From the NCBI GenBank assembly GCA_031280955.1, contig JAITGA010000008.1, positions 1 to 64,000 on the forward strand: 64,000 nucleotides of DNA, read 5' to 3'. Shown here piece after piece: positions 53,315-61,840 of this stretch; within the stretch, counting starts at the first letter, position 1; every line of letters begins with the position of its first letter. The notes beneath the pieces were generated by a model. It saw nothing but the letters and a program-made list of their open reading frames with translations, did no database searches and was not told where the DNA came from. The position numbers and the translations under genes are program-made. Origin of the DNA: Lachnospiraceae bacterium. GTDB taxonomy: Bacteria; Bacillota; Clostridia; Lachnospirales; Lachnospiraceae.

Positions 53315-53581
53315 AATATACCACCTTCCGTAAAATCCAGGTTGGTGGTGCCGCCTGTTCGGCTGCCCTGTTAAGTATATAACATTGTCAAGGAACATCA
53401 CCACGACATCATAACATACAATGCGGCAGCAGTCTACTTGATTGAAATTTATCCAGTTCTCATATATTGCTCTTATTGAGGTCTTAGTTTTCACAGGGAA
53501 GCCTGTTCGCATGCTCTCCTTTACTAAAACAATATCTGAGAAATAAGGAATATATTACATAAATAATTAACACTATCTATG

Positions 53582-54877
53582 TTACAAACCATTAGCTTCT
53601 CTTTCTATGATTTCGATTTCTGCCGCTCTTCTTTCCTTAGCTTCGCTCAAAGATTTTTGCCATGCATATCTTCTCTCAAGGTTGATTGCATTGTATGGCA
53701 CTTCATGGCAGTACCATTCCTTCAAAGCCTCAATCTCATCCGTTCCAGACAAAGCCGCCTGTACCCTTTGCTCCGTACCTACAACCAACCAGCCGTCGCC
53801 GTTACCCAGTAATTCCGTGCAACCGTTTCGCCCCAAAGCAATACGACTCTCGATATCGGTGGTCGTGCGGAATGCGAGCCGTGCTGATAGGTTGGCTCTG
53901 ATCAGGTTGGTCGTGACTTTTGCCATCGGTGATTGAGTGGCGCATATAACATGGATTTTGAGTGCTCTGCCTTTTTGTGCCAGTCTTGTTATGCTTGATT
54001 CCACGTACTTCCCACTGGTCAGCATCAGGTCGGCAAGTTCATCTATCACCACTAGCAAGTAAGGTGTTTCCGCGCCTAAAGTCCTCACCCCCATTTCTGC
54101 TGCTATTTTTTGCCGCCAGTCCATCTCTTCCACGGCTTCACCGAGGGCTTCAGCCGCCATGTATGTTTCCGTGATAATAGGCATGAATAAATGTGGAAGA
54201 CCGTCGTAGGGGATTAGTTCTGTTTCTTTCGGGTCAATCATTAACAATTGCAACTGATCGGGCGTCCGTTCGGCAACCGCCGATATCAGCATGGAGTTAA
54301 GCACTACCGACTTGCCACTACCCGATGTTCCGCATATCAGCATATGCGGTAGTTTGCCGATGTCAAGCACCGCAGGGGTATTGTCCGAATACATCCCTAC
54401 TATCACTGGAAGTGATTTCGGATCATTCGCAATGCGCCTGAACTCATCAGTGTCCATCACATCATAGATCCATACGGTTTCACGGCTGCCCCTTGGTATG
54501 GTTAGCGAAAAATGCGCTCCATATCCCCGGCTCTCGCCGTGTGTAATGTCGGTGTCGAAGTCAGCCGCCATTGCCTCGACAGCTTTCGGTATTTTCGACA
54601 AGTCCATAATCTTATTAAGTTTAACATGATAAGTGATAACGTTAGCCGCCGTTACTATCTCTTCCACCGTGCAGCCGATTTTAGCTTCGTCTTTTAAGAA
54701 GCTGACTATCCTGGCAGTCGGGAAGTCCTCTCCGGCTGTCCGTGACTTTTGGGGCCTCGTGAATATCTCCGTCCACGGTGCCGATTCCCATATGATAGGT
54801 GGTGGGGGCGGGGGCGGTTCTTCTTCATCTTCTTCTTCATTCGGTATCAATGGCGGTGGTGGTTGAGTCCGCCGCAT
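53582..54877 (-). CDS. FtsK/SpoIIIE-like DNA translocase without membrane domain
   Basis: A 431-residue ATPase. The first 30 residues are runs of Pro and Glu, then an alpha/beta domain (about 50-150) and the RecA-like motor: Walker A LICGTSGSGKSVVLNS (about 188), Walker B YLLVVIDELADLMLTSGK, and CATQSPMAKVTTNLIRANLS. FtsK membrane helices and the gamma domain are missing, and the protein is half normal size. Such short forms occur in conjugative elements (like Orf21 of Tn916) and plasmids. No relaxase or integrase is nearby. No clear ribosome site precedes the ATG; coupling to the membrane peptide 18 bp upstream is likely. Confidence 0.85.
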   Translation of the reverse strand: MRRTQPPPPLIPNEEEDEEEPPPPPPPIIWESAPWTEIFTRPQKSRTAGEDFPTARIVSFLKDEAKIGCTVEEIVTAANVITYHVKLNKIMDLSKIPKAVEAMAADFDTDITHGESRGYGAHFSLTIPRGSRETVWIYDVMDTDEFRRIANDPKSLPVIVGMYSDNTPAVLDIGKLPHMLICGTSGSGKSVVLNSMLISAVAERTPDQLQLLMIDPKETELIPYDGLPHLFMPIITETYMAAEALGEAVEEMDWRQKIAAEMGVRTLGAETPYLLVVIDELADLMLTSGKYVESSITRLAQKGRALKIHVICATQSPMAKVTTNLIRANLSARLAFRTTTDIESRIALGRNGCTELLGNGDGWLVVGTEQRVQAALSGTDEIEALKEWYCHEVPYNAINLERRYAWQKSLSEAKERRAAEIEIIEREANGL

Positions 54878-54895
54878 TTCAAGGGATTTTTGAAA

Positions 54896-55024
54896 TTACT
54901 TAATATCATAATCTGCCCATGCTACAAATATTACCAATACTATAAGAATTATTATCTGCCACATGCTCGCACCCGCCCATGCCAGAAATGTTACTAATGC
55001 AAAAATTACTATTACCAGCCACAT
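54896..55024 (-). CDS. 42-residue membrane peptide with internal duplication
   Basis: A GGAGG precedes the ATG at 55024. The peptide is two copies of one helix: MWLVIVIFALVTFLAWAG, then MWQIIILIVLVIFVAWAD. The DNA repeats as well (ATGTGGC.. and GGCATGGGC or AGCATGGGC in each half), so this is a recent tandem duplication, and the second Met could be an independent start. It ends 18 bp before the FtsK-like gene and could anchor it at the membrane. I know no named family. Confidence 0.6.
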   Translation of the reverse strand: MWLVIVIFALVTFLAWAGASMWQIIILIVLVIFVAWADYDIK

Positions 55025-55170
55025 ACTCTCACCTCCACAATTAGCAATCTCCGCATGGTTGTTGCACAGGTAATCATCAAGGATTATAGGCAAAAATATA
55101 ACACATATGTATTCAAAGGACAATATATGTGTTTCTTGAGTTTTCGCAAAACCTATCCTACGTTTCTGCC

Positions 55171-55330
55171 GCCCATCCCCTCACTCCCACTCGAAAATAA
55201 AAGACTTATTCCAAACACATCTGTTTAGCTTCTGTATTGGATTGTTGCTCTATTTGATTCCAGTTATCCATCCTCTATGGCGTTCACTGATGTTCTGTTA
55301 TCAAAATGTTATCACGGTTCTGTTATCAAC
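55171..55330. repeat. Direct repeat copy A, left border of the McrBC cassette
   Basis: About 160 bp repeated at 61549-61709 in the same orientation, with roughly 19 differences and one 1-base indel by eye. It contains CTCACTCCCACTCGAAAAT, CCAGTTATCCATCCTCTATGG and a cluster of three GTTATCA units at its right end. No reading frame is kept. Nothing else is visible in the rest of the gap 55025-55506. Confidence 0.85.
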
Positions 55331-55506
55331 TAAAGAATATGGTTTGCTAAAGTCAGATTGCAGTTGCTTTCATTTGAACTTGTAAGGATTGCTTACAAGT
55401 TGCCGCTTTCGTATTGATAAAGTACGCGTTTCACCGCGTTGCTGATTGTCCATTTGACGTCCTCCGCTTTTATTACAAACTTCCGATTGCACTGCATATT
55501 TTCCTG

Positions 55507-56340
55507 TCAGAACAAACTGATTTGAGTCTCTTTTGGTGGCATCGGTGGATAAAACACCCCTACGATGATGAACGGGTTAGGTGCGACATTATGAAATTGT
55601 TTTGTAGTGCCGAGAAAGAGATGCAGGTCTTTCTTTAAAAATTCATCATAATACTTCTGCCGCACTTTTTCGGTAGCCTCTTTTTCACTACCACCCGCAC
55701 GCTTTAAGCAGTTAAAGTACAGCATGCCGATTTCCCAGTCCTCAATCATCATCGTTGACTGCTTGCCGCAATCATCTTCAAGCCTGTATGAAAATTTATA
55801 TGGAACTTTCGGAACCACTTTGTATTCCGCTTCAATTTCCTCCGGCGACTGGAATAAATTGAGCTGTTGCGACAAATTCTTTAATATCGCCAGCTTTTCG
55901 GCGTCCCAATCACGATCTGTTGGCTCAACAACAAAATCATGGATTTTTGCGGGCTTGAACGCAGCGAGAGAAGTGCCGTCTGTCTTTGCCTTATCAATCA
56001 GCTCTTGCAGATTCGTATATATCTTATTATTGTTGAACACAATCCTGCGTCGCTCATCCCAGTCGACTTTTTTATGCTTTTCACTCACAGATATAGTGGT
56101 CAGTGTAGGGCGATATGACTCGGGTCGAAAATCCGACGTGTTACGGGTTGCTTCGACCTCAACCCATGTATATTTAGGGTATTTTTGATAATCTTCGAGC
56201 TTCTTAAACGGAATAGGATAAAGCCTTATCCAAGAACCATCCTCCAAAACACCCGCCGTACAGACAAGCTCTGAATACTCTTTGGAAATCGTCGGATATG
56301 TCTTCACAACAATATAGATCCTTTTCTTCTCCGCCGTCAT
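55507..56340 (-). CDS. Conserved hypothetical protein of the McrBC cassette
   Basis: A 277-residue soluble protein I cannot assign to a named family. It starts RIYIVVKTYPTISKEYSELV, a beta-rich N-terminal region with VLEDGSWIRLYPIPF, and ends with DLHLFLGTTKQFHNVAPNPF. I have the impression that such proteins accompany DUF488 genes in defence islands, but this is memory rather than evidence. Its ATG overlaps the DUF488 gene by 4 bp, so it is coupled. It is the last gene of the cassette, before repeat A. Confidence 0.7.
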   Translation of the reverse strand: MTAEKKRIYIVVKTYPTISKEYSELVCTAGVLEDGSWIRLYPIPFKKLEDYQKYPKYTWVEVEATRNTSDFRPESYRPTLTTISVSEKHKKVDWDERRRIVFNNNKIYTNLQELIDKAKTDGTSLAAFKPAKIHDFVVEPTDRDWDAEKLAILKNLSQQLNLFQSPEEIEAEYKVVPKVPYKFSYRLEDDCGKQSTMMIEDWEIGMLYFNCLKRAGGSEKEATEKVRQKYYDEFLKKDLHLFLGTTKQFHNVAPNPFIIVGVFYPPMPPKETQISLF

Positions 56341-57200
56341 ATATCCACGCTCCTTACCTCATGTGCATCCGTAATATAATCCCTGATAACATGTCTGTGA
56401 CACATTGCGGCATCCTTTTCGTAACACATCAGAGCAATACGGTCATTGGAACACAACAGCGAATACACCCAATCAAGATATGGTTCAAGGTTCGGTAGCG
56501 TTCCGGCATAATCAGCAAACAGCGCCTCGTAATCCTCAGTCGTTTCAAGCGTACTCCGTTTGTCGGACTCAATGCCAAGACCGGGTATGTGGATATACTT
56601 AATTCCAACCATTCTCGTAATGTGTTCGAGCTTGCTTTTTGAAAAGCCAAACTTGCGACTCAACGGGTTCCTACGCACATCGCACAACAGCTTTACGCCG
56701 TTCTGGATTAACGCATTGATAAACGCCTCTATGCTTATCCCCTCGTAACCTATTGTGAATAGGGATTGTTCGGTCTGGCTATATTTCTGTTTCTCACTAC
56801 TAAAACGCGCCGCTTCTTCCGTGTTAAAATATAGACGGTCAATCATTTCGCTGTTTATCGTATAGTACGGGTACTCGCGGTATGCCTTACGAATAAGGTT
56901 ATTGCCTCGTTCAGCCTCAATATCAAACAAGTTATCCTGCACATACTCGCCCACTGCTTTAATACCTGTCCCTGCGACTGTTAAATACCCATCCCTGCTT
57001 AGAATATCCACGTCCTCCGCAAGTTGGAAAGAGTAAGACCCATATTTATAAGGCAAAAACTCATAAAACGCCCTGTCTCCCCTCATCGTGTGCAGAAACA
57101 CTAACTTTTGCAAGTCCGTCGCAGACACGCCGTTACCAAGCTGGCGTATGAACGACAGCAGGTAGCGCTGCCGCTTGTATGTGGGTTGCGTATTGCTCAT
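56337..57200 (-). CDS. DUF488 domain protein with an N-terminal helical domain
   Basis: A 287-residue fusion. The C-terminal half (about 145-280) is DUF488: LFTIGYEGISIEAFINALIQ, LCDVRRNPLSRKFGFSKS, IPGLGI and LMCYEKDAAMCHRHVI, with the conserved Cys/His pair. The N-terminal half (LQKLVFLHTMRGDRAFYEFL, YKYGSYSFQLAEDVDILSRD) resembles SocA/Panacea-type domains of toxin-antitoxin systems, a tentative match. DUF488 proteins are common in defence islands; biochemical role unknown. Overlaps the next gene by 4 bp. Confidence 0.8.
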   Translation of the reverse strand: MSNTQPTYKRQRYLLSFIRQLGNGVSATDLQKLVFLHTMRGDRAFYEFLPYKYGSYSFQLAEDVDILSRDGYLTVAGTGIKAVGEYVQDNLFDIEAERGNNLIRKAYREYPYYTINSEMIDRLYFNTEEAARFSSEKQKYSQTEQSLFTIGYEGISIEAFINALIQNGVKLLCDVRRNPLSRKFGFSKSKLEHITRMVGIKYIHIPGLGIESDKRSTLETTEDYEALFADYAGTLPNLEPYLDWVYSLLCSNDRIALMCYEKDAAMCHRHVIRDYITDAHEVRSVDI

Positions 57201-57227
57201 GTTCTTCCTCTCCCTTCCTCTGTTGAG

Positions 57228-57674
57228 TTAAACATATTGGTTCAAAAACAATATAGTCAACATCATTTTCACAGCTAAGCAAGCCATTTCCTCTGCCTCT
57301 TGAATAAAATGTGCTTCACATTCAACTATTTCATCGTCATCCAAATCGTATGTATGAACCCACTTGTTTCGATAGTGGCGCAGTTTATTAAGAGCTTCTT
57401 TTTCTTCACAGCTCAGTGCACTTTCCTTATCAACCAATGAGTAAAGCGGTTGATTTTGCAAATCGGGATTTTCTGTTTTCAAGTATGTCTCTACGCAGGC
57501 AAGCGCCATTACGGTCGTTGATAAATCAGCACCATGAACAAATGCGGCAAATGTGTCTTTCGCGATAAAGCTACACCACTCAGAAAATGCTGCCCCACCT
57601 TTTAAAAATTTATCTTCTAAATCTATCCAATATTGTTCTCGTTCTTTTTGATTCATTATTTTATCCTTACTCAT
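57228..57674 (-). CDS. HEPN-like protein with RX4H motif
   Basis: A 148-residue helical protein. The segment LNKLRHYRNKWVHTYDLDDDEI carries RNKWVH, an R-x4-H motif as in HEPN RNases and DUF4145-like proteins, near residue 110. The remainder is helical and ends hydrophobic (AVKMMLTILFLNQ). The ATG at 57674 is used; GTG three codons earlier is possible. It lies 28 bp before the McrC end and before DUF488 on the same strand. An RNase effector or a toxin linked with the McrBC unit is inferred. Confidence 0.65.
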   Translation of the reverse strand: MSKDKIMNQKEREQYWIDLEDKFLKGGAAFSEWCSFIAKDTFAAFVHGADLSTTVMALACVETYLKTENPDLQNQPLYSLVDKESALSCEEKEALNKLRHYRNKWVHTYDLDDDEIVECEAHFIQEAEEMACLAVKMMLTILFLNQYV

Positions 57675-57702
57675 TGCCTCCACCGCTTGGAATACGCTCT
57701 TG

Positions 57703-58752
57703 TTACCCGCATTTTAACCATTCACAAACACTATCTAACTGTTCCGCAATTACACTCCAATCACGATTTAAGTCAAGTGTTTTTAAGCTGACTTTGTTAC
57801 CGCTGATGAACAAATCTTCATCCGGCGTAATCTCTTCATCGGTTTTAGCATATAATAGGATTCCTGCAACATTGCCTGTGTTATCCTTGTCGCTGTTTTT
57901 AACATAAGAATAAATTTGATAAAGATTGCTAGATAAATATGTGCGTCTGTCGTAGATGGAGTTAAACTGCATTGTTTTTCCCAGATATTTTGTGTCGATT
58001 ATTATTTTTCTTTCGCCGCTTTGCAATATAATATCTGATTTCATAATCGGCAGATAATCGCTTTTTTCTCCGTCGGTAATATCCCATTCAATATGTGCGG
58101 CATTTGGTGCATATTTTGGGTGATGCCGTCTGTAATATGCAAGAACAAATCTTTCGTACAACAGATACATTTTCTCATCTTGAATCCACTCGGCGAGTTC
58201 ATGCACTCCCGCTTCCGTTGTTAGAAGTAATCCCTCAACCGTAAGACGGCATATTTCAATGAGCATACGATAGGAAGCATTGTTGCGATGATATTTCAAA
58301 ACATCCCACCGAATTTCAGATGGATGAATGTCAGAAACATAAGAGAAATACATGAGCAACTTGCGAAGTGACTTTTTATTTTCGGATTTTACATTTCCGT
58401 GGCGCAACAACAAGAATAAAACGCTCTTTATCACTTGATTATGGAGCGAATCCTCTGTAAATTCGTCAAAAGCACACGTCAATTTTCCTTTCGGACGGGT
58501 CTGCCGTCTGATAGTTTCTGCAACTCTGATTTGCCCGCGTAAACCCGATATATCCTCTTGATTCGGGATGTAGTCACGGTGTAATCCCCGTTTTACTTGT
58601 GCCCCCACTCCATTTATGAGTATCGCCGCAAACAAATCATGTATATTTTCAAATTCTTCTGTAGCAACACTGCTGTAGCCCGTTTCGCATAAAGTTTGAT
58701 AAGCATAGGAAAGCATGTAATAAATATTTTTTATTTTGTGATTATCAACCAT
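57703..58752 (-). CDS. mcrC: McrC-like nuclease subunit of an McrBC restriction system
   Basis: A 349-residue protein. The N-terminal region (NIYYMLSYAYQTL) and the PD-(D/E)xK core with MKSDIILQSGERKIIIDTKY (Asp ... Asp-x-Lys) match McrC. The ATG at 58752 overlaps the McrB stop by 8 bp, so the subunits are translated together. McrC supplies the nuclease that cuts when McrB translocates DNA between modified sites. Confidence 0.9.
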   Translation of the reverse strand: MVDNHKIKNIYYMLSYAYQTLCETGYSSVATEEFENIHDLFAAILINGVGAQVKRGLHRDYIPNQEDISGLRGQIRVAETIRRQTRPKGKLTCAFDEFTEDSLHNQVIKSVLFLLLRHGNVKSENKKSLRKLLMYFSYVSDIHPSEIRWDVLKYHRNNASYRMLIEICRLTVEGLLLTTEAGVHELAEWIQDEKMYLLYERFVLAYYRRHHPKYAPNAAHIEWDITDGEKSDYLPIMKSDIILQSGERKIIIDTKYLGKTMQFNSIYDRRTYLSSNLYQIYSYVKNSDKDNTGNVAGILLYAKTDEEITPDEDLFISGNKVSLKTLDLNRDWSVIAEQLDSVCEWLKCG

Positions 58753-61447
58753 TGACCGCACCTCGAAGCTGTCTTATCCAGCCTTCCGCTTTCGATGGTT
58801 CATCAAACCAATATTCATTAATAAGCGGGAGCAGCTCATATTCAACCAAGTCAGAAAGCCAGTCATCGTCGATAGTTATATCTTCATCAACGCAAAAATA
58901 GCTGTGTCCGATTCTGAAACCGTCACCTAACGAAGCATCTTTTCCGATGTCAGCGTTTAACTGTTCTACCATTGCAATAAGACTGTCGAATTTTGCGTTG
59001 CCAATATCCGTTTGATATTTTTTGAAACCGTCCGACTGAAAAGCAGGTGCTAAATCGAAGAACGCGAAACGGCGGCGCAATGCGTAATCAATCATCGCAA
59101 GGCTTCGGTCGGCGGTATTCATCATGCCAATTATGTGTATATTCGGGGGAACAGTGAATTGCTCGTCTTTATACAACAGCTTTATCGAATCGCCACGCTT
59201 ATCTTCCTCAATCAACATAAGAAGCTCGCCGAATATTTTACTAAGGTTCCCACGATTTATTTCGTCGATAATGAAGAAATATGGTTCGTTTTCATCATCA
59301 ACTTCAGCGATTTTGCAAAACTTATAGAACGGACCCTCTTCAAGTTTGAATCCGCTTCCATCGGGTCGCCAACCCATAATAAAATCCTCATAGCTATAAC
59401 TCTGATGAAATTGTACGACCTTGATTCTGCTTGTATCTTCTTTTCCCATTATTGAAAAAGCAAGACGTTTCGCGGCAAATGTCTTTCCAACACCGGGCGC
59501 GCCCTGTAGGATTAGATTCTTTTTTCGTAGCAGTAACCCTTTCAAGGTTTTATAACGCTTTTCAGACAAGTAGACATCATCGAGGAAATCTTGTTCTGTA
59601 TATTCGTTATAATGTATTTCAGGCGCATCATTCACCTCAAACAGTTCACCTTCGTCACGGAATAACGCTTCAAGTTTTTCGACATAGTCGGTATAAGACG
59701 TTATATCCGTCAGCGTTTTTTGAACAGCCTGTCCGGGATGCTCCCATTCACCAATATGTGCCCAATTAACTTTGCGAATGTGTTTATATTCCTCGCGGTC
59801 ATCGTCAAATATATATTCCGATTCTACGATACCGCGTCCCAAAACTAAGGAATAGCCTTTTTTCACAAAAACAATATCACCTATAGAAATTTTATTTGCA
59901 AATTCCCACAAGGCATGAGTGTCGTTTTTATGTGATTTATCATCTTGGAATAATTCTTGTAAAGCGGTTTTTATATCGTTTTTTGAATTGTAATCAAACA
60001 AATCTCCGACTTCATCCCAGCCGATTCCCATAATGCCTATGTTTAAAAATTCGTTCCATAATCGTGCTTGTTCGCCGGGGGTGTAAATCCAATAACGAAT
60101 ATCGCTGTTTCTTAAACTCACTATTTTTCGAAATATATCACTCGCTATTTCCATATTCATAGGCGACGACAAACCTTTTTGCGTTAAAGTCCATATACCT
60201 CTTTCAGAGTTATCTATGTACCCGTCTACAACCAAATAATTACGTGCAAAAGCAAGCTCGTTTGAAAATTTATTTACTTGATTTTTCCCTCTGACTTCAT
60301 TTATATCATCTTCGGACAAACTCATATCCGTGATAATTCTTTCGCGTACTTCTTTTGGAGTGGCCGTGCCGCCAAGTTCTCTGAGTGCAATAATAAGTGG
60401 CTCAAACCACTGCAAGAAAGCGGCGTTTGATTTGTTCTTTGATTGTGTGGTGTATGCTTGCCCGTAATCAAGTTCAAAATCATCTAAATCATATTCTGAT
60501 AAAAACCTGCGATATAAATTTAAGGCACTGGAATAATGGTTATTACCCCGCTCATTTATATCCTCATAATCCGGTGCATTTAATATTTTTTGATATGCGA
60601 TTTCAAAATCTTCCGATGATTTATATTGAAACAAATCCGAGAGCAACTCGTGTCCTAAATTTAAGCGATTTACAATACTGCTCAGTGCGCCTGCACGAGA
60701 GTTAATGGTGTCTATGCTATACTTTTCACCATTTGCCTTTTTCTGATGTTTCATCCATTTTTGAAACGCTCGCTTCAAAGATATTAGGTTCTTTTCTTTT
60801 GACTCAAACCACAAATTTTTTATTTCATCGCTATATAAAATCCGTGTATAAAGCACACCATTGTTCAGGGGATTTTTCGCTGCTATCCCGAGATTTTTCA
60901 TTTCGGAAAATAAATCGGGATTCTCGCCGTCAAATAGTCTTTCTGTGATAGTTTTTCTGTAATCTTCTGAAATGATATTTATGTTCGCGTCGGGGTTTTG
61001 AATGAAAAGTATCGCATTACGAATATTACCGGGAAATGTGTTTATATCTGCACCCGACTTAAACTCTAGTAACCACTTTACCCATTTATCTTGCCGAACC
61101 GTCGCTTTCGCTAATACTCGCTTGTCCTCATATTCATTAAGCTTGTTTTTCATGGCGGCGTTGGTGTCGAAATAACTTACAACTTGACCAATCAAAAGCA
61201 ACAAGATGTGTTCGAAAGATTCTTTACTATATGAATTAAGCCATTTCTCAAAAGAAAAATTCGATTGCTTTGTAATTTCGATTAAAGCTGGTATGTCAAT
61301 GTTAGTAATATCGCTGCTTAAAAACTCATCAAATTTATCCTTGGCTTTTTGATAATAAAACTCATTAGCCTCTGCAAGCTCTTTTATATACGGAAGCTCA
61401 GAAGCCTCAAGTAATTCACTTTTATGGTCATTAAAGAAGAAAAACAT
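58745..61447 (-). CDS. mcrB: McrB-like AAA+ GTPase with Mrr-N and EVE-like domains
   Basis: A 900-residue motor and reader. After a helical N-terminus (about 1-330), an Mrr-type winged helix (about 345-430; GGTATPKEVRERII, GIWTLTQKGLS), an EVE/PUA-like reader (about 445-600; WNEFLNIGIMGIGWDEVGDL, IGDIVFVKKGYSLVLGRGIV), and the McrB AAA+ domain (about 635-900) with Walker A LQGAPGVGKTF, Walker B YFFIIDEINRGN and the diagnostic MMNTADRSL. The reader is expected to recognise modified cytosine. Strong ribosome site GGGGGAG before ATG at 61447. First gene of the cassette, preceded by repeat B. Confidence 0.92.
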   Translation of the reverse strand: MFFFFNDHKSELLEASELPYIKELAEANEFYYQKAKDKFDEFLSSDITNIDIPALIEITKQSNFSFEKWLNSYSKESFEHILLLLIGQVVSYFDTNAAMKNKLNEYEDKRVLAKATVRQDKWVKWLLEFKSGADINTFPGNIRNAILFIQNPDANINIISEDYRKTITERLFDGENPDLFSEMKNLGIAAKNPLNNGVLYTRILYSDEIKNLWFESKEKNLISLKRAFQKWMKHQKKANGEKYSIDTINSRAGALSSIVNRLNLGHELLSDLFQYKSSEDFEIAYQKILNAPDYEDINERGNNHYSSALNLYRRFLSEYDLDDFELDYGQAYTTQSKNKSNAAFLQWFEPLIIALRELGGTATPKEVRERIITDMSLSEDDINEVRGKNQVNKFSNELAFARNYLVVDGYIDNSERGIWTLTQKGLSSPMNMEIASDIFRKIVSLRNSDIRYWIYTPGEQARLWNEFLNIGIMGIGWDEVGDLFDYNSKNDIKTALQELFQDDKSHKNDTHALWEFANKISIGDIVFVKKGYSLVLGRGIVESEYIFDDDREEYKHIRKVNWAHIGEWEHPGQAVQKTLTDITSYTDYVEKLEALFRDEGELFEVNDAPEIHYNEYTEQDFLDDVYLSEKRYKTLKGLLLRKKNLILQGAPGVGKTFAAKRLAFSIMGKEDTSRIKVVQFHQSYSYEDFIMGWRPDGSGFKLEEGPFYKFCKIAEVDDENEPYFFIIDEINRGNLSKIFGELLMLIEEDKRGDSIKLLYKDEQFTVPPNIHIIGMMNTADRSLAMIDYALRRRFAFFDLAPAFQSDGFKKYQTDIGNAKFDSLIAMVEQLNADIGKDASLGDGFRIGHSYFCVDEDITIDDDWLSDLVEYELLPLINEYWFDEPSKAEGWIRQLRGAVNG

Positions 61448-61548
61448 TATTTACTCCCCCATTTGTTTTAGCCGCTCTTGTTTCTTTCATCCTACCATCT
61501 ATCAGCTTTGATGCATCTGTGGAGTTAGAAGCCTTGCATTTCCAACAA

Positions 61549-61709
61549 GCCCACCCCCCTCACTCCCACTCGAAAATGAAAGACTTGCTCTAAACGAATC
61601 CGTTTAGTTTTTGTGTTAGATTGTTGCTCAATTTGACTCCAGTTATCCATCCTCTATGGTGTTCACTGATGTTCTGTTATCAAAATGTTATCAAGATTTT
61701 GTTATCAAC
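61549..61709. repeat. Direct repeat copy B, right border of the McrBC cassette
   Basis: Second copy of the 160-bp element at 55171-55330, same orientation, located about 100 bases upstream of mcrB. It keeps the GTTATCA cluster. The rest of the gap 61448-61840 contains no gene. Confidence 0.85.
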
Positions 61710-61840
61710 CTTAACGAGAATGCTTAGGAAATATGTCGTGTTTTCATTTTTGCTTCCCTTTTCCTGTTGCTGAACTATTGGAGTCAAAATTGAATCAGCG
61801 GTTGTTCGGCTTCGATAACTTGTAGATAATGGAAAATAAT

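Noticed and set aside
53315-53512. 106-residue version of the small toxin
   Set aside because: The added N-terminus has no ribosome site or homology; the short form has both.
55290-55330. DnaA boxes in the GTTATCA cluster of the direct repeat
   Set aside because: The units do not match TTATCCACA; the repeated word is TGATAACA, and no replication gene is nearby.
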